46,274 nt of DNA from Sedimentisphaerales bacterium (GTDB lineage Bacteria > Planctomycetota > Phycisphaerae > Sedimentisphaerales > SG8-4): NCBI GenBank assembly GCA_016932895.1, contig JAFGCA010000830.1, positions 1 through 46,274 on the forward strand, in the 5' to 3' direction. How positions within the stretch are numbered: position 1 is the first letter of the stretch; the number at the start of each line of letters is the position of its first letter. Shown piece after piece: positions 8,109 through 15,683 of this stretch. Both the position numbers and the translations under genes were made by a program. Below the pieces are notes generated by a model. That model worked only from the letters and a program-made list of their open reading frames with translations. It had not been told where the DNA came from and made no database searches.

Positions 8109-9407
8109 TCAGTCGGAGGGTTCGCATGGATCGCTGACGTTCACGCCCAAGGTTGCCAGCATTCGGAGCCCCCGCTCGTCTTGCTCGTCATAACCCAGCC
8201 AGGCGAACGCGACTTTGCCGTCCCGGTCGATGAGGTAGTTGACCGGGGCGGCGCGGGCCATGTAGGTCATGAAGCCGGTCTTGATAGCCTCGTCCGAGGA
8301 ATCGAGGACGTTCGGAAACGTGATCGCGTTCTCGCGCAGAAAATCCAGGCCGCTTTGCCTGTCGTCAACGAAGTTGAAGCCGAGAACGACGAGGCCTTCG
8401 CCCCGGTGCTTCCGGTACAGCCTCTCGAGATAGGGCATTTCATCCCGGCACGGCGGGCACTGCACGCGCCAAAAAGTCAACCACACGATCTTGCCCCGAT
8501 AGGCCGACAGTGTGACCTTGCCTCCGTCCGCCGATTGCAGCTCGAAATCCGGCGCTGGTTGCCCCGGCTTCAGCAGCCTGTCAGCGAGTGTGGGAGGCTG
8601 CCACTGCTGCCATCCTGCCGGAGGCTTCCAGACAAACTGCTCCAATGACATCGGCGCGTTGAGCGTCACGTTCGACCACTCCTCCCGATCCTCCACGACC
8701 TGTCTGGATCGCAGCACCCTCTTGAGCCGACGCGGCAGGTTGTCTCGTTCCGATATCCAGACGTAGTGGCTCCGGCCGTGATCCAGATAACTGACCTCAA
8801 TCACGCGGCAAGCCTCATCGCCCACCTTCTCAGAACCCACCTCTCGAATGTAATCCGTATGCGGAGCGAGGCTGTCTTTGACTCCCTGGAAGGCGGATGG
8901 ATCGAGAACCGGAAACCAGTTGCTCTTCTTCAAGACCACCGCATGCCCGATGGAGTACCTGCCGGGCGGAGCCGGTTCCTTCATGTACACTTTGAAGCGG
9001 CTCTTCTCATACGCCTCCCGGTCCTCTCCGCTGAACGACGGCCGTCCGTTGGGCCAGTGGCTCCACGCATGTTGACCATCGCCCACCAGGACTCCGCGTC
9101 GATCGCCGTCGCCCAGCCGCGCATCGACGTGGAAGTAGTTTGGCTTTTTCATCCGCACCTTGTACGAGCCGCGACCCAAGGGTCCATCGTCGGACCCGTT
9201 GCGAAAAGCACTCTCATACGACAAGGTCTCGGCGCTCTTGATTGTCTCGATCATTCTCTCGTACAGGGCCCGCGCCGCCGGCTCATCGCGAGAAGCCGCA
9301 TCCGTCGGTGGCTGCGCCGCAGCGCCGAGGCATTTCCCGGCTCGACATGCCACCAGCGACAGCCCAAGAAGAAATCCGAACCACGTTAGCGTCCTATTAC
9401 GCTTCAT
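8109..9407 (-). CDS. Exported DUF2092-like/TlpA thioredoxin-fold protein, Cys form (CPPC)
   Basis: This 432-residue paralogue of the three TGA-containing proteins has an ordinary CxxC (Cys317-Pro-Pro-Cys320 in FWRVQCPPCRDE). A signal peptide covers about residues 1-28. A DUF2092-like region follows (LDPSAFQGVKDSL, CRVIEVSYLDHGRSHYVWIS), then a TlpA domain (GQPAPDFELQSADG, VNYLIDRDGKVAFAW). It is the internal control for the selenocysteine reading: it aligns across the TGA site without a gap, and its DNA after the CxxC codons lacks the perfect GGAGATG/CATCTCC hairpin. It lies 19 nt downstream of the ABC permease and 162 nt upstream of selenoprotein 1 in module 1. A thiol-disulfide oxidoreductase is likely; its substrate is unknown. 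Confidence 0.9.
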   Translation of the reverse strand: MKRNRTLTWFGFLLGLSLVACRAGKCLGAAAQPPTDAASRDEPAARALYERMIETIKSAETLSYESAFRNGSDDGPLGRGSYKVRMKKPNYFHVDARLGDGDRRGVLVGDGQHAWSHWPNGRPSFSGEDREAYEKSRFKVYMKEPAPPGRYSIGHAVVLKKSNWFPVLDPSAFQGVKDSLAPHTDYIREVGSEKVGDEACRVIEVSYLDHGRSHYVWISERDNLPRRLKRVLRSRQVVEDREEWSNVTLNAPMSLEQFVWKPPAGWQQWQPPTLADRLLKPGQPAPDFELQSADGGKVTLSAYRGKIVWLTFWRVQCPPCRDEMPYLERLYRKHRGEGLVVLGFNFVDDRQSGLDFLRENAITFPNVLDSSDEAIKTGFMTYMARAAPVNYLIDRDGKVAFAWLGYDEQDERGLRMLATLGVNVSDPCEPSD

Positions 9408-9426
9408 CGCAATTACCTTTCACAGA

Positions 9427-10164
9427 TCAACGGCCAACCGACGGGAATTGTCGCCTGTGCAGGAGGAAGAGGCCGATTCCGCCGTAGACAAGCATCAGCA
9501 TGAGGCTGTGCGCGGCGACGGCAGCGCTCTGGAGCAAGCCGTGTTCTCTCGTGGCGAACTGGTTGAGCAGCACGAAGGGGGGACAGGTGTACTTGAGAAT
9601 ATCCAGAATCATCTTCGCCCCGGCGTGGCGGTATTGGCTGGTGTGGAGCCTCAGCAGGTCCACGCTGAGAAGAACGAAGACCAGCGCCACGAACAGCAGC
9701 AGGGAATTGTAGCTCCGTCCCACCACGACCGAGAGCGAGGTGGACAGCGCCGCCCAGACGATGAATAAAAGCCAGGCCGCGACCAGCCAGGACCCGAGAT
9801 TCTCGATACCGCCTGCCCCGGTGACGCCCTGAAGCACCGTCAGAAGGACGAACGCCAGGAAGAGATGCACCGCCCCCTGGAGCGAGAGCCCGATCAGCCG
9901 GTATACGTAGAGCTCGCCCGGCCAGAAGGGCTTGGCGATCAACACGCGGATGCGCCCCGAAGCGATATCGTCGCCGATGACGCCGGCGCTGAGCAACAGA
10001 GGCAGCAAGCACCCGCTGCAAATCCACAGCAACTGCCCGAGCTTCTCGGCCTCCGGGCGAAACAGCGTGTACACCAGACCGTAGAAGGCCAGCCAGCTTA
10101 AGTGCACCATCCAGATGTAGAGCTTGCGACAGAACGTCTCTTTCAGCAACTCATACGCTCGCAT
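9427..10164 (-). CDS. ABC-2 type transporter permease (module 1)
   Basis: This 245-residue multi-pass membrane protein has about six hydrophobic helices. The N-terminus MRAYELLKETF and the motif GDDIASGRI...KPFWPGELYVYRL are shared almost word for word with the permeases at 31121-31882 and 33356-34117. Motifs of this kind mark ABC-2 (NatB/CcmB-like) permeases, in which the GDDI-x-SGRI element contacts the ATPase. It starts 3 nt after the stop of the ATPase gene, so the two form a transporter. Substrate is unknown; the linked thioredoxin-like genes suggest export or repair linked to envelope redox chemistry. Confidence 0.9.
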   Translation of the reverse strand: MRAYELLKETFCRKLYIWMVHLSWLAFYGLVYTLFRPEAEKLGQLLWICSGCLLPLLLSAGVIGDDIASGRIRVLIAKPFWPGELYVYRLIGLSLQGAVHLFLAFVLLTVLQGVTGAGGIENLGSWLVAAWLLFIVWAALSTSLSVVVGRSYNSLLLFVALVFVLLSVDLLRLHTSQYRHAGAKMILDILKYTCPPFVLLNQFATREHGLLQSAAVAAHSLMLMLVYGGIGLFLLHRRQFPSVGR

Positions 10165-10167
10165 CCG

Positions 10168-11115
10168 TCACGTCCTTTCCCTGCACAACCGCACGAAGAC
10201 ATCCTCGACGTTCTCTCTTTGCAGGTGCACGCCGGTGATGCGCGCCCCGCCCCGGGCCAGCTTGCCCACGGTCTCGGCCACGTCCTCGGCGTCCTCCACC
10301 GCGATCACCAGCTCGGACCCGGACGTGCCCAGCACTCGCGACGGTCCAAGAACGCGCTCGGCAACGTGCCGGCCGTCCGAGAGACACTCCACGTGCAGTC
10401 GTCTCCCCTGGCGCGCGACCCTCTCCTCGGCGAAGGTGACGATCCGGCCCCGGTGCATGAACAGATAGTCGGAGGTGAGCTTTTCCAGCTCGCTCAGACG
10501 ATGGGAGCTCACCACGATGGAGGCGCCTGCATCGCGCAGCCGCACCAGCAAGTCGCGCAACTGAATGATGCCCATTGGGTCGAGGCCGTTGCTGGGCTCA
10601 TCGAGCAGCAGGACCTGCGGCTCGTTCATCAGCGCGATCGCCAGTGCCAGCCGCTGCTTCATGCCCTGCGAGAACTCCGCGCACGCCCGGTCGGCGAAGT
10701 CCTGCATCTGGAGCTGTTCGATGGACCTGTCCACCTGATCGGCAATGGCTTCGCCAGGCAAACCCAGCAGGGCCGCGTGGTAGCGCAGGACCGCCCGGGC
10801 CGAATACCGGCCGAGAAACGCCGGGTGCTCGGGCATGTAGCCCAGGTGGCGCCGCGCCGCCCGGGATCGGGCCGGATGTCCGGAGACGGTGACCCGGCCG
10901 CGGGTCGGGAGGATAAAGCCCCCCATCAGGCTCAGCAACGTCGACTTGCCCGCGCCGTTCGGGCCGATCAGCCCGACGATCTGACCCCGGCGCACCGACA
11001 GCGAAACCTCCGTCAAAGCGCAGACGGCTTTCGCGCGGGGTACAAACGGACTCCTGTAGACCATACTCAAGCCTTCGCATTCCACCGCTGCCGGTTGCGT
11101 GTTACTGTCGGACAT
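10168..11115 (-). CDS. ABC transporter ATP-binding protein (module 1)
   Basis: The protein has 315 residues from MSDSNTQPAA. Walker A is GPNGAGKST (residues 51-59), the signature loop is the variant FSQGMKQR, Walker B is VLLLDEPSNGLDP and the switch His lies in VVSSHRLSELE. A C-terminal extension of about 90 residues resembles that of drug- or lantibiotic-type ABC-2 ATPases. The chosen ATG follows AAGGAG by only 1-2 nt, which is unusually close. In-frame sequence continues upstream to 11436 without a better start, and the paralogue at 30146 begins at a comparable place, so the exact start is uncertain. It pairs with the permease 3 nt downstream. Confidence 0.9.
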   Translation of the reverse strand: MSDSNTQPAAVECEGLSMVYRSPFVPRAKAVCALTEVSLSVRRGQIVGLIGPNGAGKSTLLSLMGGFILPTRGRVTVSGHPARSRAARRHLGYMPEHPAFLGRYSARAVLRYHAALLGLPGEAIADQVDRSIEQLQMQDFADRACAEFSQGMKQRLALAIALMNEPQVLLLDEPSNGLDPMGIIQLRDLLVRLRDAGASIVVSSHRLSELEKLTSDYLFMHRGRIVTFAEERVARQGRRLHVECLSDGRHVAERVLGPSRVLGTSGSELVIAVEDAEDVAETVGKLARGGARITGVHLQRENVEDVFVRLCRERT

Positions 11116-11239
11116 ACTCCTTGTGTCTGTTTGCAGGCGCACAATCTCCGCTCCTCTTCCAGGGTACGTTACAGCCTCGTTGGCAATATGGTCCAGCCCC
11201 GCCGGCAGGATTCGCGGCCGGGGACAAACGTGATCTCGG

Positions 11240-12580
11240 TTACTCCGGGCTCGGAAAGCGCCAGAGGAAATCGAACTCGGCGTCCCCCTTGGGCGGCCTC
11301 GGGGTGCCGTCGTTGTCCTTCTGGTCCGTGCCGACGCTGTAGACGACGAAGCCGTCCGCCGTCTTCTTATACAGCAGTTGCGATTGCTCCACGAACGGGT
11401 CGGCGAGCCCCTCCAGGCCGAGCGCATCCAGCGCATCGGGCAGCGTACCGTTGGTCTCTCTGTAGCGCAGCAAGGCCAGCCCCGCCCGCGTGATGCGCAT
11501 GTCCGCGGCCGCCCGGAGGTAGATCTCTTTCACCCTCAGCGTCGCCGGTGCAAAAAGAGCCGTCAGCTTGTGATGCTTCTGCACCTCGAAGAGCTCCATG
11601 TCTCGTGCAATCACCTCTTCCGGAACGTACGGACCTTCGAACTGCTGGGCGGCTTCGAGCATTACCCGCAAGTACGCGGCGTGGTCGGCGAGGAACGCCG
11701 GCTTGAACATCATACGCCAGAAGCTGACCCGATGAAACATCTCAGGGATGTAGGAGGAGGACCACTGCTGTGTCACCCGGTACAACTCATCGCGAGACAG
11801 GGCGAACACCCACTCGCCGTAGAGCAGCCGTTCACCGTCCACCGCGCGGGCGAGCGGGGAGATGTCATCATAGGCAATGAGAAGCTTCTCGATACGGTCC
11901 TGGCACTGCGTGTCCGGTAAAGCCGTTTCGCACAGTTCCCGAGCGGTCGTGCACGATGCGGCGATCATGGCGATGCGCACCATCTGCGGAACGAGATCCG
12001 GCTCCTGTCGCGGCGCATTTGCCAAGCGAAGCTGGGTTTCGAGAAGCGCCCAGGCTTCCTCGGTGTTGCCGGCTTCGGCTTCGAGAAGCGCTTTTTCTCG
12101 GAGTATGCGCGAGAGGCCCTTGAGATCCAACAGGTTGGGCATGACCATCTCCAGACCGGCCTCGTACTGTCGCTCGAATCGGCACGCCGGCCGCAGGGAG
12201 CCCTGCTTCACGATCGACACCGCTTGCTCAACCACATCCAGCCCGAGCAAACGGCGCGTCTCGGCCGGTTCGTTCGGATCGGGTGTGTCCCTCCTGGATC
12301 TCTTCCAATTGCCTAAACGGCCCAGGAGGTTCCCCTCACCGTACGGCTGGGCCTTGAGCAAGAGATAGGCGCTCTCGTAGAGCAGCGCCGCATTCTGCGT
12401 CTCGGGCACCGCCGCCGGGATAACGTCCTCGGCATGCATGGGCCGGCCGGCTTCTTCCAGAGCCGCATACGCACGGCGGAGCTTCGCCGCCGAGAGGCTC
12501 ACTGCGATGGCGTAGAGCACGCCCAGCACAACCAGGGCAACGGCGAAACCGGTCACGATTTTCAGAGTTCTCTTGCGCAT
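11240..12580 (-). CDS. Exported/membrane-anchored hypothetical protein, module-associated family (module 1)
   Basis: The protein has 446 residues from MRKRTLKIVTG, with AGGTGG 7 nt upstream; longer in-frame sequence to 13000 overlaps the real gene at 12607-13113 and is rejected. One N-terminal hydrophobic helix (about residues 8-27) serves as signal anchor. The remainder is largely helical, with QNAALLYESAYLLL, SRILREKALLEAEAGNTEEAW and a C-terminal block ADPFVEQSQLLY...GFVVYSVGTDQKDNDG. It is clearly paralogous to 28738-30102, which occupies the equivalent place in module 2. I know no function; the constant linkage to the ABC/TlpA genes suggests a periplasmic component of the same system. 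Confidence 0.88.
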   Translation of the reverse strand: MRKRTLKIVTGFAVALVVLGVLYAIAVSLSAAKLRRAYAALEEAGRPMHAEDVIPAAVPETQNAALLYESAYLLLKAQPYGEGNLLGRLGNWKRSRRDTPDPNEPAETRRLLGLDVVEQAVSIVKQGSLRPACRFERQYEAGLEMVMPNLLDLKGLSRILREKALLEAEAGNTEEAWALLETQLRLANAPRQEPDLVPQMVRIAMIAASCTTARELCETALPDTQCQDRIEKLLIAYDDISPLARAVDGERLLYGEWVFALSRDELYRVTQQWSSSYIPEMFHRVSFWRMMFKPAFLADHAAYLRVMLEAAQQFEGPYVPEEVIARDMELFEVQKHHKLTALFAPATLRVKEIYLRAAADMRITRAGLALLRYRETNGTLPDALDALGLEGLADPFVEQSQLLYKKTADGFVVYSVGTDQKDNDGTPRPPKGDAEFDFLWRFPSPE

Positions 12581-12606
12581 GTGACATCCACCTTTATCAA
12601 TGCAAG

Positions 12607-13113
12607 TCAGGAGTACGCCTCGGAAGCCGACGGCACGGGCAACAAGCGGCTTCGACCGTTTGGTGCGCGAGGCGGATTCGCGACGCCGTTTTCCTGCGCC
12701 TCTTCGAGCACCTGCCGCATCTGCTCGCGGTACTCCTCCAGGCGCGCGCCGACGGCCTGGGGCGCCCTGAGATTGGCCGCGAGAAGACGCCGCGCCACCG
12801 ACCCGTACACCTCCTCGGGCACGCCTTCCAGATCCACCGTCTCCCGCTGAGCCACGCGGGCACCCCCCGCCCGCCCGCGCATCAGCGACCTGTCGGCAGC
12901 AAGATTGGCCAGCGATACGATCAGTGCGGCCGCCGCCGCCGAGACAGCCAAACGCCGGAGAGGCACCCGCCACGGGACATCCGCCGGGCCCTCGCGCCAC
13001 GCCTCCCGTGCCGCCTTTGTCACCCGGGCCTTGAGCTGCCCGATGGGCGCGCCTGGGCGCGCCGCCTGCAACAAACGTTCGACCTTGTCGTTCTCATCAT
13101 GTCCATGGCTCAT
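12607..13113 (-). CDS. Single-pass membrane protein coupled to the ECF sigma factor, probable anti-sigma factor
   Basis: The protein has 168 residues. Its ATG overlaps the sigma-factor stop by 4 bp (ATGA), the arrangement typical of sigma/anti-sigma pairs. It has a hydrophilic N-terminal part of about 55 residues, one transmembrane helix (RLAVSAAAAALIVSLANLA) and a charged extracytoplasmic tail with EEVYGSVARRLLAANLRAPQ. No zinc-binding HxxxCxxC anti-sigma motif is visible, so the anti-sigma role rests on position and topology only. The next gene of module 1 begins 26 nt downstream, suggesting that sigma factor, this protein and the ABC/TlpA genes are transcribed together. Confidence 0.82.
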   Translation of the reverse strand: MSHGHDENDKVERLLQAARPGAPIGQLKARVTKAAREAWREGPADVPWRVPLRRLAVSAAAAALIVSLANLAADRSLMRGRAGGARVAQRETVDLEGVPEEVYGSVARRLLAANLRAPQAVGARLEEYREQMRQVLEEAQENGVANPPRAPNGRSRLLPVPSASEAYS

Positions 13114-13673
13114 GATTTCACATCTTCCAACCAAATCCGCAGTTTTTCCATACCGTAGCGGTATCGACTGGCCACCGTATTCTGCGAGACGTCGAGGAGC
13201 CGCGCGATTTCCTGGAACGTCTTCTCTCGATATATCTTCAACACCACTACTTCCCGCTGCCGCTGCGGCAACCGGGCCAGGACCGCCTCCAACTGTTCGG
13301 CCAGTTCCACGCGTGCGCTGCCGCCATCGGCCACCGACAGCCACGAATCACCTGCCGGCTCGACGGCCCGCTTTCGTTGCCGCCGTCTGGCAAAGCGCGC
13401 GGCCTCGTTGCGAGCGATCTGGTAGACGTACGCGTCCAACCGCCGCGCCCCGGCCAGGTGCCGGCGCTTGCGAACGATCTTGACAAAGACCATCTGAAGG
13501 ACATCTTCGGCATCCTGCCGGCAACGCAGCATGGCCTGCAGAAACGCAAACAGATCGCCGGCGTACCGGTCCCACAACAACTCGACCGCGGCCGGGTCGT
13601 CCCGGGCCAGAGCCGCTCGTATCGGATCGTCGGCCGGATGCTTCTTCAAAGTGCCTTCCTTCGGTTGCTGCAT
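13110..13673 (-). CDS. ECF-type RNA polymerase sigma factor
   Basis: The protein has 187 residues from MQQPKEG. A TTG nine residues further on, preceded by AAGGAAGG, is a plausible alternative start; the longer frame to 13814 has no support. Region 2 is DPAAVELLWDRYAGDLFAFL through DAEDVLQMVFVKIVR. Region 4 is LPQRQREVVVLKIYREKTF followed by the helix-turn-helix EIARLLDVSQNTVASRYRYG. No region 3 is present, as expected for ECF factors. The gene leads module 1 and overlaps the next gene by 4 bp, so it probably controls its own operon in response to an envelope signal (inference; I could not identify its promoter with confidence). Confidence 0.92.
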   Translation of the reverse strand: MQQPKEGTLKKHPADDPIRAALARDDPAAVELLWDRYAGDLFAFLQAMLRCRQDAEDVLQMVFVKIVRKRRHLAGARRLDAYVYQIARNEAARFARRRQRKRAVEPAGDSWLSVADGGSARVELAEQLEAVLARLPQRQREVVVLKIYREKTFQEIARLLDVSQNTVASRYRYGMEKLRIWLEDVKS

Positions 13674-13826
13674 CTGATCAGAAATAGAGACAGGAGAATA
13701 ACCGCCCTTTTGTCTACGATCTGGGATTTCTTTTGTCAATTGTGCGCCCGCCAACGCAACGGAAGCCGAGCCTCGCGGCGAAGGCCGCTGGAACTTCGGG
13801 AAATACGCCGTCAAAGCCGGTTCTCG

Positions 13827-15539
13827 TCAGTGGGCGTGGAGGTCTTTCAGCAGCGCGGGATAGGCCGAGCCGTGGGGATTGTGGCAGTAGCTGCAGCCTT
13901 GTTCGGTCTGCGCGACGGCGGAGTCCAGAAACTTCATTTTATCGAATCCGGATCCCGTCGATTCGTTGGGAAAAGACACATGCGCGGGCGGCTCGCCGTC
14001 GTGGCAGGTCAGACAGAATCCCGCGCGTGTGCCCGTCCAGGGTTCGGTGCCGCCGGAATCGGGGTCGATCAGGCGAACGAGGCCCTCGCCGTGGCGGCTG
14101 TTGTCATGGCACAGCAGGCAGTCCTTGTCCTCGATCGTGCCGGCGAGGTGCCGGGAAACCAGGTCGAACTCTCCGCCGGGGCCCAGGATCTGCCGACGGC
14201 CGTACTGGCCTTCGCGCCGATGGCACTGAACGCACGCTTCGTCCTTCGTGTCGAAGTCGGCCGTGCCCATCTGGCCAACGTGGCATCGCGTGCAGTCCCG
14301 CTCGTGCACGTGGTGATAATTCGAGCCCCCGTGACAATCGATGCAGCCCAACTGCTCGGGCAGCGTCACGTTCAAGGTGCAGGCCCCCGAAGTGATTGTT
14401 CCGGTCCAAGCGGGCTTCTCCCGGGCCGGCTCGATCTGAGCCAGCGCGGCGTCGGTCACTTCATGACGGTACACCGCCCGGAACTGGCCGGCGACCAGAG
14501 CGGTCTCGTCGGAGACTGTCGCCACTTTGCATTCGATCTCGGTCTCAAAGACTTCTCCAGGCCCGATCTCCTGGACGGAGCTGCTCCCCTGCTCGCGTCG
14601 GCGCCCTGGCCGGCGCTGTCGGCCGGACGTCTCCAGCTTCAGGACTTTCCCCTTGTCGTTGCTGACGACCAATCTCGCGATCGCATCAGCCGGCTTGTAG
14701 TACACGCCAACGGCTTCGTCGGCGGTGTTCTCGAACTTCAACTGCACCGCAACATTGTCACCGACGGTCACCGTCGGCGGATCGAGACTGAGCCCGCACC
14801 GCAAGCCGTCTGCCTCCGGACCCCACTGCGCCGCCGGCGCCGGCGGCATATGTCCCTTGTTGGCGACGAGCTTCTTCAGCGTCCTGTCGATGGGCGGAAT
14901 CCGAAAATCAAACGGTCCGGGGCCGGCGTAAAACACGACCTTCCCCTCGATGTCGACTACAGTCACACGCACTGGAGCCGCTCTGTAGTCACGGTTGACC
15001 TTGCCGTCCATGCCGTCGATGACCATCGGCGCCGAGAATTTGTATCGGCTGACGCATTCCGTCGCCAGAATCACGCGCTCGTTGAGGTTCTCAGGTCGGC
15101 CCACGATTCCCGTCCGGTTGCCCTCTCCGAGCATGTTCGGATGGGCCTCGCGGATGTAAACGATGAGGAACTGAATATGGCTGCCGTACGACGCGTACAG
15201 CTTTTCGATCTCCGCGGCGCGGGACGTGAACGGAGGTCACGTATAGCTGGACATGATCAGACAGACGGGCCTCTTGCCGCGGAAAGACGACAGGCGGATC
15301 GTGTCCGTTTCGCTGATGACGCCGATGGGCTTTCCGTTCGGATCGGTCGTGATCGTCAGCCGGGGCAGGTCGAAATCTGGGGCGAACTCGCCGACCCGGA
15401 CCAGCGAGCTGTCATCCTCCCTCGCCCGCCCGACGCAATCCTCCGCCGTCGTGAACCATAATGCCAGAACCGCGAGGGCCAACGCCAGCGAACCAAAGAC
15501 GACCGCTCCCTGAGTACCGCTCTTGCGAAACCGTTCCAA
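13827..15539 (-). CDS. Sec-containing deiodinase-like domain fused to six-haem cytochrome c (selenoprotein 4)
   Basis: This is one frame of 570 residues if TGA at 15237-15239 is selenocysteine (residue 101). The TTG start has GAGGAG 6 nt upstream. Residues 12-31 form a membrane anchor. A thioredoxin-fold domain follows: GEFAPDFDLPRL, then IMSSYT-U-PPFTSRAAEIEKL and FLIVYIREAHP, then NLNERV, VIDGMDG and KVVFYAGPGPFDF. The T-U-P-P-F and YI-x-EAHP motifs and their spacing match vertebrate iodothyronine deiodinases and bacterial deiodinase-like proteins. A linker domain of about 150 residues leads to six CxxCH motifs between residues 399 and 553 (CIDCH, CTRCH, CVQCH, CLLCH, CLTCH, CSYCH). It is probably an extracytoplasmic haem-fed reductase; whether it removes halogens or reduces peroxides cannot be decided here. 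Automatic callers would report a short ORF and a truncated cytochrome. Confidence 0.88.
15212..15222 (-). promoter_or_regulatory. Possible SECIS hairpin, deiodinase-like gene
   Basis: On the mRNA strand CCGC-GCC-GCGG forms a 4-bp stem whose loop begins 18 nt after the TGA with G first. An alternative pairing CUCCG/CGGAG encloses a 16-nt loop. Both fit loosely; the sequence differs from the hairpin in the three TlpA genes, so confidence is low. Confidence 0.3.
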
Positions 15540-15683
15540 TATCGACTCCTCACGACAAACGCCGTTAATATGTCCCCAGCGACGGGAACGTGAAACGCCG
15601 AACGTTTATCATGCTACCAACGATGCCCGCCGTTCTCAACAGAAAACCAGCGCCGCCCAGGCTCGCGGCGCGCATCTGCGCCG

